From the NCBI RefSeq assembly GCF_902806685.2, contig NC_048536.1, positions 4,960,001 to 5,024,000 of the forward strand: a stretch of 64,000 nt of DNA, read 5' to 3'. Each line of letters starts with the position of its first letter. The stretch's first letter is position 1. The position numbers and the translations under genes are program-made. Below the pieces are notes generated by a model that worked only from the letters and a program-made list of their open reading frames with translations, ran no database searches and was not told the DNA's origin. The DNA comes from Maniola hyperantus (taxonomy: Eukaryota > Arthropoda > Insecta > Lepidoptera > Nymphalidae). Shown one piece after another: positions 44,217-54,405 of this stretch.

Positions 44217-44385
44217 TCAACTCCAATATCACTTTCCATATTATATATGGAATGGGAAAGCGTGTTTGTTTGTCCGTCAATCACGCCGCAAAGAAGCAAC
44301 GGATTGACGTGTTTCTTACATAGATATATAAACGTAATTAAAAAGTGATATATAGGCTACTTTTCGAAGAGTTCCCGCGGGATCT
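44217..44385 (-). repeat. family A repeat, head missing
   Basis: 'ccatattatatatggaatgg', 'tttgtccgtcaatcacgccg' and 'aacggattgacgtgtttctt' end at 'agttcccgcgggat', where SINE3 begins directly. The head half of the repeat is replaced by the SINE. Confidence 0.7.
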
Positions 44386-44389
44386 CACC

Positions 44390-44925
44390 TGGTGGTGGTA
44401 CGTGATTATGCAGTCTAAGATGGAAGCAGGTTAACCTGGAAGGATGACCTTTTATTAAGCAAATAGGTACTTATACCTTTTATTATTAAATATATAACAG
44501 GATTGACTGACTGACTGATCTATCAACGCACAGCTCAAACTACTAAACGGACCGGGCTGAAATTTGGCATGCAGATAGCTATTATGACGTAGGCATCCGC
44601 TAAGAAAGGATTTTTGGAAATTCAATCCCTAAGGGGGTGAAATAGGGGTTTTAAATTTCTGTAGTCTACGCGGACGAAGTCGCGAGCATAAGCTAGTTGG
44701 ATTATATGTGGCATCGTATATACCTACGATACGCTAAATTGCTTAGTAGCACGACTTTGCCGGTAAGGTGGTAACCTGCCAAGGTCGTAACCTCCCACCA
44801 GACCAAACCAGAGTCAATAGGTATAGAAATTACAAATTTCCAAATTGCCTATACCAAGAATTTAATCAAGGACCTCCCATTAAAAGACCACAATGCTCAC
44901 CACTGAGCCAACGATGTCCTTTGTG
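44390..44925 (-). mobile_element. SINE3 copy interrupted by a family C insertion
   Basis: Left part 44390-44486 ('tcacctggtggtggtacgtg', 'cagtctaagatggaagcagg') and right part 44698-44925 ('cggtaaggtggtaacctgcc', 'accacaatgctcaccactga') together match 36232-36573. The family C copy at 44487-44697 sits between them. Head boxes at the right end are decayed. Confidence 0.8.
44487..44697 (+). repeat. family C repeat inserted in SINE3
   Basis: Complete family C from 'taaatatataacaggattga' to 'tcgcgagcataagctagt'. Its position between two halves of one SINE3 shows it moved as a unit and after the SINE. Confidence 0.9.
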
Positions 44926-45656
44926 TTTCTATGCCACCTTAATGAAGTTCCTGTTCAGCAGGTTTACCTCATTTCTGTCAGGGTCAATTATGTACCCTAT
45001 TATGTACCTACAACATTAATTCACTATGAATACCTCCTGAATCTTGATAAATTAGACGGGCAGTAACCCTGCAGCATCAGGTTTGAGGAGTTGGAAATTG
45101 GTCGAAATTGTTACCTATAGTCTATGATAAGATGTTCAAAAATATAAATACCTACTAGAAAATAATGTGTTGTGTTTGTAATAGAATATTTTTTATTTTG
45201 GCTATTTTCTACCGTTACATAACCCTGAAGAAAAAATATAAATTAAACTTTCCTACGATACGCAATAATAGGTATCTCCTAATAGGCATCCGTAGTACAT
45301 AGCCCAGTAGGTACATAAGACGGCAGTTCCTCGGAAGAGGGTACCGTTGCTTAGCACCGGAGGCAGTAAGAAGTTATTTTAGGGGAATATTGCGAACATC
45401 AGAGGCTTATCTTTACGGCAGGTGTTCCCCCACGGGGACAAATTCACCAAATATGTACGACTTATAAGGATCACTCTGGAACGACACCTCAGTTTATGGT
45501 AGATATCTGCAGTTTATAACATGGGTACACAATTTTTTTTGGTCGTCTGTTTCATTCAAATACCTAATAAAATGCCGCTGTCAATTTTAGACTTGCTTTT
45601 AACAAGTTTAAATAATCTATTAAAAGTATGCTCCTGAAAAAAGCATATTATACAAT
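44926..45656. other. unique AT-rich sequence
   Basis: Nothing recognised. Confidence 0.35.
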
Positions 45657-45835
45657 CAGAGCCTCAATAGCTCAACCGGTATAGGAGTGGACTGAAAACC
45701 GAAAGGTCGACGGTTCAAACCCCGCCCGTTGCACTATTGTCGTACCTACTCCTAGCACAAGCCTGACGCTTAATTGGAGAGGAAAGGGGAATATTAGTCA
45801 TTTAACATGGCTAATATTCTTTAAAAAAAAAAAAA
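45657..45835 (+). mobile_element. SINE2 copy, full length with poly-A
   Basis: 'cagagcctcaatagctcaac' (A-box), GGTTCAAACCC (B-box), 'atggctaatattctttaaaa' tail with a 13-A run. Best reference copy. Confidence 0.92.
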
Positions 45836-45907
45836 GATAAAATAATTATAAGAGAGTGCGTATTTGACTTGCAGTTCTCTCTCCAGCAACGCGCGGAACT
45901 GCAATCA

Positions 45908-46255
45908 CTTTTTAACCAACTTCAAAAGGAGGTTCTGAATTCGTTGGAATCTTTTATTTTTATGTAAGTATGTTCCCTGATTACTCGAAGACGCCTGGAC
46001 TGATTTGGAAAATTCTTTTTTTTTAAAAGGTTAGGTATACTTCCTAGATGGTCCCATATAAATTTGGTAAATCTGATGAACATCTTCGAAGATAGATAAT
46101 AATTGAACTCCGCAACTGATAAGAGTAGGTCTATTGCTCGCGATCAGTGTAATAGCTTAGTAAACAGTAAATTTTTAACCAGGCATAGCATATTTTAATA
46201 CATGGGGCCACTAAAAATTGTGAAATATTTTTTTTTACTAAAAAACTGACTTCAA
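45908..46255 (+). mobile_element. family F repeat
   Basis: 'ttaaccaacttcaaaaggag' to 'aaaaaactgacttcaatac'. Shares with 51232-51593 'gattactcgaagacgcctgg', 'gaacatcttcgaagatagat' and 'gtgtaatagcttagtaaaca'. Non-coding, class unknown. Confidence 0.8.
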
Positions 46256-46647
46256 TACCTAACCACAAATATTACAAAGTTTTAGGTACCTGTGCAGACA
46301 AGTAAATTAAATAACTTGATCTGATTGATTTTAATTCTTTTTAATTTCAAACTAAGTACGAAAATCGCGACAAGCTTTTTTATCATATAAATTATTGTGT
46401 AATGACGTAAGAAGATGATGTACCTAAAAGTTTTAAAGGAAAAATTTATTTTATTCTTTTTAGAGAATTTAAATAAAAGCTTGTTTTAAAAAGTTTTTAC
46501 TTTTTTTAACAATGGTCCTACACTATCTTCAAAATTCATATCGAACCTCAGGTGCTAACATTCTGACATTCGAAACTTACCTATGCCATAACAACCCGGA
46601 CATAATTCGTTCATACAACGTGTCTATTTGATATATTCCAGCAAGTA
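46256..46647. other. unique AT-rich sequence
   Basis: Nothing recognised. Confidence 0.35.
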
Positions 46648-46770
46648 AAGGCGTCGCGAATCGCGACATTATTGCGAATTCATTAGGGAAGTCATTACGC
46701 ACCGATGGCGCATTAGTCTATGCATGCGAGAAATTGCCGGATGTATCCCACGTTTCCCTTAGTTTAAAGC
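46648..46770. repeat. local duplication, copy 1
   Basis: Shares with 47417-47550 AAGGCGTCGC, TCGCGACA, ATTGCG, AGGAAGTCAT or GGGAAGTCAT, ACGCACCGAT, GCGCATTAG and AAATTGCCGG, in order, about 80% over the first 95 bp. Not part of any family noted in this window. Contains the palindrome GTCGCGAATCGCGAC. Confidence 0.75.
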
Positions 46771-47416
46771 GAAATTAACTTAATCTAGACAAAAACGAAT
46801 AAGTAATTACAAAGATTGTGAAGCTCCCTATCTACTTACTAAGTAAAGAGAATAGACGAAATCAAGCAACCACTGGGCATAAGGCCTGTGAAGTGTGAAC
46901 TGTGGAAATCTCTACAAGAGATCTAATTCTGCTGTGGTCTGCGGAATGCGGATGTCCATCGATTGAGAGGATGACGACGAAATTGCGCACTTTCGTAGGT
47001 ACGGTGCCGCTAAATAAAATCAATTCTACCTGTGATCTGTCGATCTAGCAACGTTGTTAGAATAGATATTTGTCCAAAATTGAATACCTACTTATGGTCT
47101 CTTTAGACCAAAAACAATGTTGCTAAGTAGCTAATCTACAGATTACAGATACATAGATTATTATTAATTTCGGCTCATTTAAGTAGTCAATCAAAATTTC
47201 TAAAGTAGGCTTCGTTACTTCTGACAAAAAGTCACTGTTAAGTTACGATTCGCTTGTCGTTGGTGACAGAGTCTTGACATATTGTCAATACAATCCACAA
47301 GTGGACCTACATAAAAGCGTAACGTAGTTCTGAAGATTTAAAGATGTGCATAATTCAATCTACATTCAGTCACAAATAACTCTAGAATGTTTAGAATATA
47401 AAGCTCAGCGCAGACG

Positions 47417-47550
47417 AAGGCGTCGCACGTCGCGACAATATTGCGTATTAATTAAGGAAGTCATCACGCACCGATAGCGCATTAGCCCCACGCATGCGGG
47501 AAATTGCCGGCACAAAGGATACTTCCTGCGTTTTCCTCCATTTAAAGCAA
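47417..47550. repeat. local duplication, copy 2
   Basis: Same order of blocks as 46648-46770, in the same orientation, about 770 bp downstream. Weaker similarity continues to 'tttaaagcaa'. Confidence 0.75.
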
Positions 47551-48140
47551 TTCACGGATTTCTGATTAAACCCCCGCTGCTATACGCAGATTATTCCCCT
47601 TTTCAATGCAAAGAATGGTTTATTTCAGACACCGTGAAACTGAATTGTATTTCCTTTCGCTATTGATTTTATGGGGATGCGTGTTCGCTGTGGTATTGGG
47701 ATTCGTAAAGTAGGTATCTGATACACTGTACCTACACAATATGATATCGTTGAGCGTTTAATTAATTGTGACGATAAAATTGCGGTTAATTTTTTTTTTA
47801 GTAGCGATAGCGAGCAAACGATTAATTGTTAAACGAGCAATTTAAATTAATTGTTTGAGTATCGATGAAATAAAGAAAGGCAAACTTATAAAGTACATCT
47901 AACAGTGTCTAAAAATAAGACGCTAAAGCTTTGGTTTCCTAGGATAGCGCCATTAAAAACGTTTTCTAGGAAACTACCCTCCTTGATTCAATGGACAACA
48001 TTTTCAGTCACGTTAATCGACGACACATAGCAGCTGCTATGTGTCAACCATGTGTCAACATCGTTAGCCTAAGAGAAGCAAATCATGCTTAAAATATAAA
48101 TACAAAAGTGTAAATTTTAGTCGGTACATTCACTAATTAT
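47551..48140. other. single-copy sequence with homeodomain-type cores and a perfect palindrome
   Basis: TTAATT/AATTAA cores cluster at 47770-47860 ('cgattaattgttaaacgagc'). The 24-bp palindrome at 48022-48045 is listed separately. No gene. Confidence 0.35.
48022..48045. repeat. perfect 24-bp palindrome centred on CAGCTG
   Basis: GACACATAGCAG is followed directly by its exact complement CTGCTATGTGTC. The right half then leads into a direct repeat ATGTGTCAAC-C-ATGTGTCAAC. The E-box CAGCTG lies at the centre. Confidence 0.9.
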
Positions 48141-48328
48141 ATCTATACTATTATATAAAGAGGTAATGTCGTTAAGTTTGTTTGTAGGGGGTTATCTTTG
48201 GAACTACTGAACCGATTTTAAAAATTCTTTCACCAGTATAAAGCTACATTATTCCTGAGTGACATAGGCTATACGGGATCTTTAAAAACTTAAATCTACG
48301 CGTGCGAAGCCGCGGGGATCAGCTAGTT
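48141..48328 (-). repeat. family A-related repeat, alternative middle
   Basis: 'actattatataaagaggtaa', 'ggaactactgaaccgatttt', 'gagtgacataggctatacgg' and 'cgcggggatcagctagt'. Keeps the common head but has a fourth middle type. Confidence 0.7.
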
Positions 48329-48770
48329 GGTACATAAAGTAAGTACAGGTAAGGTAAGGTCCTCGAAAAGCAGGTAGGCGTAAATGTTAATCTTGGCACG
48401 ACCTCAAGTATAACTTACAAGCTCACACGTACTGCGTGTAACATTAAGTACTCGGCAAATGAACACGTTAGCTCCCTTCAAAGCCAGCCCTCATTAACAC
48501 GCCGAAACATGTGTTAGCAATTTATAATAAGCAATTAGCTGATTAATAAAGATATTCACGCCATTCTGCCAATAAACGTTGACTTATAGGCTTTGGATTT
48601 CAATAAAGCCTTTGATCTTGCGAAGCTCTTGAATCGATTTATAATCATTGTTTGACAGTTGTGAAACATCGACACCAACTTGGTGATTGTTTTGCTCTTC
48701 AGTAAACAGCTTATTGTGTGCCTATAAGGTGCCGCTACTTGCTCTTTGTACAATCTTGATAGAAGGTATA
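48329..48770. other. unique sequence
   Basis: No gene or repeat recognised. Confidence 0.35.
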
Positions 48771-48931
48771 AGTTCCACAAATTGCTAATACGCGTGGCCG
48801 CCATTTTAGTGACGTCAGCACTAGACTGAAGTTTCGAGCTAATGGTATATTTTTATTTCGGCTGTAGTCAAAATGACGTCATTTCGATGGTAATGAGACA
48901 CGGTTCTAGCGCAATAGCAATTTGCGGGACT
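48771..48931. mobile_element. M1 MITE fused to a long hairpin
   Basis: TIR AGTTCCACAAATTGCTAATA against AGTCCCGCAAATTGCTATTG, TA on both sides, two TGACGTCA motifs. The right terminus and its flank are duplicated in inverted orientation at 49099-49124. Confidence 0.85.
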
Positions 48932-49124
48932 TATAATTACAGCAAAAAGTAAAAACTTTAAGTTACGTACCTACCTATACCTAAAAGTTAATTATCTATA
49001 CCAGTTTTGGATCAACCATCCAAAACTGGTATTGATAATTTCTTATCAACTTTTAGGTAGGTAACCGTTCCTTAAAGTTTTTACTTTTTGCAGTAATTAT
49101 AAGTCCCGCAAATTGCTATTACGC
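48910..49124. repeat. 215-bp long inverted repeat (hairpin)
   Basis: Left arm from GCGCAATAGCAATTTGCGGG through 'ttataattacagcaaaaagt' and 'aaaaactttaag' to CCAGTTTTGGAT. The right arm mirrors it from ATCCAAAACTGG to 'cgcaaattgctattacgc'. The first 54 bp of the arms differ at only two positions. The centre has a few indels. The loop is 5 nt (CAACC). Transcribed, it would form a near-perfect double-stranded RNA of about 100 bp. Confidence 0.9.
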
Positions 49125-49154
49125 TTATAACATATTATCACCTTACGTGTGCTA

Positions 49155-49306
49155 TGAGACCTACCTACCTGCCAAATTTCATGATTCTAGGTCAACGTTA
49201 AGTACCCAATAGGTTTCTTGACAGACTCGACAAACAGACAGACAGATAGACAGACAATGAAGAGATCATATAAGGGTTCCTTTTTCCTTTTGAGGTACGG
49301 AACCCC
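49155..49306 (-). mobile_element. family D repeat, truncated
   Basis: Only the distal third: 'tgagacctacctacctgcca' to 'ccttttgaggtacggaaccc'. Confidence 0.85.
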
Positions 49307-50163
49307 AAAAACTAAATATTTTACAATAAATAATAAATTGACGTTCATCTCAGAACAATACATTGCAACAATCTACTCAACGTTCGCGAACGCCAGTTAC
49401 AACAAAGTTATAATTTATTGTTTATGGCAAATATGCAGTTTAACATTACAAACCTGCACGCTGAAGTACCAGAACCACTAGAATAACCGCTACCACTTTC
49501 GAGAGAATTAATACCGCTCGAACTGAACCGTATGCAACTTTAATTGTTAACCGACTGTTTTACTACGAATGGTAAAATTTTATGAAACCTAAACACTCGC
49601 AAATAAACTGTTGCTCATGTCAGTTAAAAAAAAATTACGTCAGAACCTCCCGAGGGAGAGGCCTCATTGTGAGACCACAATGAGCGCTCCTGATTGGCGG
49701 AAGGATGTTCTCACTAAATAAAAATATCGTCGCGTCATTTCGTGCAATTTTCGTCGAATTTTCAAACGATAAAACCTGTCATTTCGCTGTTGACGCGCCT
49801 ATAAAATATTCATGCAAACGGGCGAGAGATGAGCGATTTTTTCTTCGATTTACGCATCGAAATAAGATGTCATTTTCCGTATCATTAGCGGCGACTCGGA
49901 ACGTCGCGCGACGCCACTATTTATACGCAAATAGGATAAAAATGACGCCCGGACGATCGACTGTTTGACACGCCATTGATAAATTGCGCTTCATTGAAAT
50001 TCATTCCTTTTTCAGTTTATACGACTTTATTTCGCTTTCGAATTTTCCTTGTCAACGTTTCTGGATCATTCTCCGATACTGTAATTATTTATTATTGCTA
50101 CTCAGAGAAATTTGTATATTGGTTTGGATATTTAGAAATATGTACCTACTTACTTCTAAACGT
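49307..50163. other. single-copy block with regulatory-like motif density
   Basis: 49640-49960 is GC-richer and free of repeats. It contains the SOX/TCF-type inverted pair (49663-49684), an octamer-like 'attcatgcaaac' (about 49809) and 'tatacgcaaatagg' (about 49922). Candidate enhancer, by inference only. The 87-codon frame at 49705-49968 has no recognised motif. Confidence 0.3.
49663..49684. promoter_or_regulatory. inverted HMG-box-type site pair
   Basis: CTCATTGTG-AGAC-CACAATGAG: perfect 9-bp arms with a 4-bp spacer, each with a CATTGT/ACAATG core bound by SOX-family HMG domains. Such spacing is compatible with dimer sites known for some SOX proteins. Binding is not shown. Confidence 0.3.
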
Positions 50164-50352
50164 GGGCTTTCGAGTCGAGCGTCTCTGGCGTCAGTGACGC
50201 CGCTACAGCACGGCAGATTATGTAGTAGGTATGCAAAAGTAGGCACCGACACTGACGCCTGACTTATGACGGCGTCAGTGTCGCTGCGCTAATATGACGT
50301 TCCCAACATTTGCATCTGCCGCTGACGCGACAGACGCTCTACTTGAAAGTCC
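50164..50352. mobile_element. M4 MITE
   Basis: Left GGGCTTTCGAGTCGAGCGTC and right (reverse complement) GGACTTTCAAGTAGAGCGTC, 26 of 31 positions alike. Internal GGCGTCAGTG(A/T)C-type blocks also occur in both orientations. 189 bp, GC-rich, no certain target duplication. Confidence 0.75.
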
Positions 50353-50494
50353 AACTTAACACTGAAAATTTATCAAAAATAGTGTAGTTTCTAGCGGAAA
50401 ATAATTCCAAAACATGAACCTTCACTCATCTATTCAGGCGTCGAAAGCTTTCCTCGTTTCACGGCGATGTAAATTCGATTGGAATAAAACTCGT

Positions 50495-50550
50495 TTCCGA
50501 TAGTGGGAGCCGTAGAGCTCTCTCTTTGCGGCGAAATCGTGCGGACTAGT
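50495..50550. repeat. short conserved duplicate, copy 1
   Basis: 'gtttccgatagtgggagccg' then TAGAGCTCTCTCTTTGCGG and 'gcggact'. Matches 52000-52055. Contains GAGAG on the minus strand, the core of GAGA-factor sites. Confidence 0.7.
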
Positions 50551-50647
50551 TTATCTCATCCGTTCACTTGGCCGCGATGCAGTGCCATAATCCGTAGATG
50601 CTCTTGATAAAACTGTTTAACAGTTTTTCAAAATCTAATTATACCAG

Positions 50648-50868
50648 ACTAGCTGATTCCCGCCACTCCGTACGCGTGGATTTAGGTTATCCAAAATCCC
50701 GCGGGAATTCTTTGATTTTCCGGGATAAAAAGTAGTCTGTGTTACTCTTCAGATGTTTAACTAAAACCATGGAAAAAAACACGCTGATTCGTTGTTCCTT
50801 TGCAATGTGATTGAAGGACAAACCAATACACAAACAAACAAACACACTTTCGCATTTATACCTAATAA
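50648..50868 (+). repeat. family A repeat, full length
   Basis: 'actagctgattcccgccact' to 'actttcgcatttatacctaa'. Middle of the 'acgctgattcgttgttcc' type with 'gtgattgaaggacaaacc'. Confidence 0.85.
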
Positions 50869-51231
50869 GTTTAAAATAGTGACTATGACTTACTGCGAAG
50901 GAAAAAGTTCGGGATTGTTAAGTTTGCTTATTGGCATGCAGATTGAAGATCGATCTGCGGATATGAACTAATCTTAGATTATTTCAATCTTGTTTTTAAT
51001 AACTCTGCTTTTGTAGTTTGTAACTGTTCCCCGGGACTTCGAGGAATCATCATCATCATCATCCGCTTTTATTTCGGTTTTATCTAAATCGCATTAGAAT
51101 TTCTCCAAACGTTTTTATCCTCAACGGGTTGAACTGTATCTACCTACTTACAGGTTGACGACAACACTTAAATAAATATTAATAATAATTACCTACTAAT
51201 ATACCTATTTAAATAAAGTTATTATTATGAT

Positions 51232-51279
51232 CTTTTTAACCGACTTCAAAAAAAGGAGGAGGTTCTCAATTCGTCGGAA

Positions 51280-51324
<45 letters not shown>

Positions 51325-51593
51325 CCCCGATTACTCGAAAACGCCTGGACCGATTTTGAAAATTCTTTTTTTGTTTGAAAGGGTATACTTCAAAGTTGGT
51401 CCCATTTCAATTTGGTGAAGATCTAATGAACATCTTCGAAGATAGATACTGGAACTCCTCAACGGATAAGAGTAAATTGCTCGCGATCAGTGTAATAGCT
51501 TAGTAAACAATAGATTTTTAACCAGTCATAGCATAATTCCATGGGGCCACTAAAAATTGTGAAATAAAAATTTTTTACAAAAAAAATAAAAAC
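51232..51593 (+). mobile_element. family F repeat with 38-T tract
   Basis: 'ttttaaccgacttcaaaaaa' to 'ttttacaaaaaaaataaaaa'. A run of 38 T (51282-51319) replaces the short T/A stretch of the 45.9-kb copy. Continues into the foldback segment at 51594. Confidence 0.85.
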
Positions 51594-51870
51594 CGACTTC
51601 GTTACACAAACACTAAAAATTGAAAAATAATTTAATTTATTACCGAATATATTATGTATACAAGAGTTAATATAGTTCCATAATAATATTTTTTGGGGTC
51701 GGTGCCAATGAGGTGACATTGTGGAGTCCCATAAAAATATGAAGTCTAGACGATTCGCGCAGCTAAAGCTAATTGGCACCGGCACCAAAAAGTATTATTA
51801 TGGAACTATATTAACTCTTGTATACATAATATATTCGGTAATAAATTAAATTATTAAATAATGATTTTTA
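51594..51870. mobile_element. family F foldback segment, 81-bp inverted arms
   Basis: Arms 51629-51709 and 51772-51852 are inverted copies (AATTTAATTTATTACCGAAT ... GGTGCCAAT) with about three mismatches and a 62-bp spacer. Preceded by AACCGACTTCGTTACACAAA. The same arm occurs once at 3126-3207. Confidence 0.85.
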
Positions 51871-51999
51871 CAGTAGGTAGGTATACCTGACTGATGATCT
51901 GTGGGACGGGACAACTTTCAGAAACAAACCAATTTCTTTCTTTTTCTTTTATCATAATAATTATTATTCCACCGAGTTATTTCTACGCAGTATAAATTC

Positions 52000-52055
52000 T
52001 TTCCAATATGGGGAGCTGTAGAGCTCTCTCTTTGCGGTAAAAACGCTCGGACTTT
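52000..52055. repeat. short conserved duplicate, copy 2
   Basis: 'ctttccaatatggggagctg' then TAGAGCTCTCTCTTTGCGG and 'ctcggact'. Same orientation as 50495-50550. Confidence 0.7.
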
Positions 52056-53567
52056 GAAGTTTTGCCATCGACCAACGAAATAACAACCGTGAAATCTTCT
52101 ACGATAACGAGCAAATGTTAATTTTTCGTTTTCAGAGTTCAATCATAAATATTTTTATTTATTGGTCTTGAGTATTATCACGTTATGTATCGGAATTCTG
52201 AAATTTGGAAATTAAATTAGCTTGATTCTGCGGGTTTACCCTCGCATAAGAGTATGCTGAAGAGAAAGATACAACCTTTTACGTATTGACGATGAAACTA
52301 ATATAGTACAAGTACCTATGCTTAGGAATAGGAATAACGAACGATCTTGATTCTTCAAATACCTACTACTATGGGACCGCCGCCCGCTCTCACTGGATGC
52401 GAGTTAATCGTATCTACCTATACACGCTGAAATTTTAGTGGTTGTCATCCCGCGGCAGAACGATTTGCCCTCAGTAGTACTATCGAAATTTTGAGTTAAA
52501 CTTAAAAAGTTCAAATGTTTTTGTTTTGAAATAATAATAAAAAAATCATCAACTCGAAAGTGTGAGAAACAATAGTAACTAACTAGACGTAACGTGAATA
52601 GTGGGTAGGTACATCCACTTGAACCGCGCTGCCAATAAAGTGAAAAGTTTAGAGCAAAATAAGCTCTCACGCGTAGTGACACGGCATAAACTAGCCTGCG
52701 CGCACGCTGGATTAATATTCGTTTGAAGTCTCATTCGATTTTTTTCAAATTCGAGGTTTTCTCGATTGTGCTATTTTTGACATTTTTTTATATTTATAAA
52801 TCGATTGTAATATCACGACAAAATCATTTCGCTTCGGGAAAACAACCATTAGGTACAATTTCAGCGTGTAAATGCGACTGACTCGCATCTAGTGTGAGCA
52901 CTTCCATAGTAGTTTAAGGATCTAAGTTTTGTATGAAAACGCACGGCCCTAGAAGCTCAGGCTAAAGGCTCAGCCTTATCAATGTAATTTAATGTAATAA
53001 TTTTTTATTAATTATAAACGTTAATAAGTATAAAGAAGCACTCCAAAGACCTACCAATATAATCATAGATAAAGTAATTATTTCCGAAAATGTGGAGAGC
53101 AGAAATTTTATCCCGGGCAAGCGGCTTATTATTGCCCCACGTCGGGCGCCAGGCGACAATATTGCGCTGCCCGTGTCCCGGACTAATCCCCGGATTCATT
53201 TATTTTTGACAACGCAATACGATTTTATCTCGCAGCTTCTGATGCTGTTTGCCGTCTGTTATTATGCTCCCACCATACTCGGGGCTACTTATTTATTTAC
53301 TTAACCACCCCTTATAGATAGGGGTTGATTTGACTTTTAATGCCGCGTTTAGTGGTTGATTTAATTTGGGATTTGAATTCGTTACTTCTAACTTTTTATT
53401 TTAATTATCTTCACTGACAACAAAATTAGTGGCATTCTTAAGTGTGTTCGTCTTCTTATCCAAAATCTATAGCACTTAGGATACCTACCATAGAACCTAA
53501 AGTCTAAATTATACAACATCCTTTGATCTGACACTGGTGCGAAGTGCTAACTTTATATATGTATATA
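52056..53567. other. unique sequence
   Basis: No family copies or gene recognised. Confidence 0.35.
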
Positions 53568-53714
53568 GTCCGCGACAGGTTGAGAGAGTGGGGACGCCCC
53601 GCACACCCGCTCAGCCTCCGCGCTAACCCGGTGCGGGATAGCGTGGGTGACGAGCGGGTGTGCGGAGCATCCCCCCGCCTCATACCCTGATCGCCATCTC
53701 GGCCTGTCGCGTAC
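53568..53714. mobile_element. M5 MITE, GC-rich, TA-flanked, strong internal hairpin
   Basis: Ends GTCCGCGACAGGTTGAGA and (reverse complement) GTACGCGACAGGCCGAGA, flanked by TA. The inner arms CCGCACACCCGCTC and GAGCGGGTGTGCGG are exact complements. GC-rich, in contrast to the AT-rich host DNA. Confidence 0.8.
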
Positions 53715-53807
53715 TAGGTAGAGTAATAATTGTCCTTACTTATTTTGACCATCTTCGCTTCAATGCACAAGTCACGTAAGTTAATTTGGAAGTTACACTG
53801 GGTGTAA

Positions 53808-53838
53808 TGGTCAAATAGGTAAAATACCTATTTGACCA
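53808..53838. repeat. perfect 14-bp hairpin, 3-nt loop
   Basis: TGGTCAAATAGGTA, AAA, TACCTATTTGACCA. No mismatches. Confidence 0.9.
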
Positions 53839-54237
53839 GAGACCAATTCGATTACTTTTTTAGGATTCTGCATTTACTATTGAATCAACAGGTCTCTACT
53901 CCGTTAGTTTAATCGACTTGCCGATACTTCTATACGTAGATACTTACGGCCCAAGTAAAAAATGTTTTATTTATCAAGAGTTTATCATAAAACTGGTTCT
54001 AATAAGGAAGCATTTTTCTATAGGTGATTAAAACTCAAATGCTGAAATAATTAAAACCTCAACTACATCGTACAGTCTGTCACTTACAGCTCGCCCCGCT
54101 CCAATCGAGAGGGGTCTGACTCTGAAGAGACCACGTGAGCAAAGATAATGGTACAAATAAATGGCATACTTACTCATTTTACCACCGTAGTGAAAACTTG
54201 GTATTATAACTGAGTTACATTAGACACTTATAGCGTA

Positions 54238-54398
54238 ACTACTAGATGATGCTCGCGATTTTGTCCACGTGGATGAAGGTTTTTAAAATCCGGAAAAAAA
54301 ATCAAAAATCACAAAAACAGATCGACCCATTATGCTCATGTTGCGGCGTGATAGAAGAAGCTAACAAACCTACAACAAACACACTTTCACATATTTTA
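54238..54398 (+). repeat. family A repeat, diverged
   Basis: 'actagatgatgctcgcgatt' to 'aacacactttcacatatttt'. Middle shortened. Confidence 0.75.
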
Positions 54399-54405
54399 TA
54401 TACTT

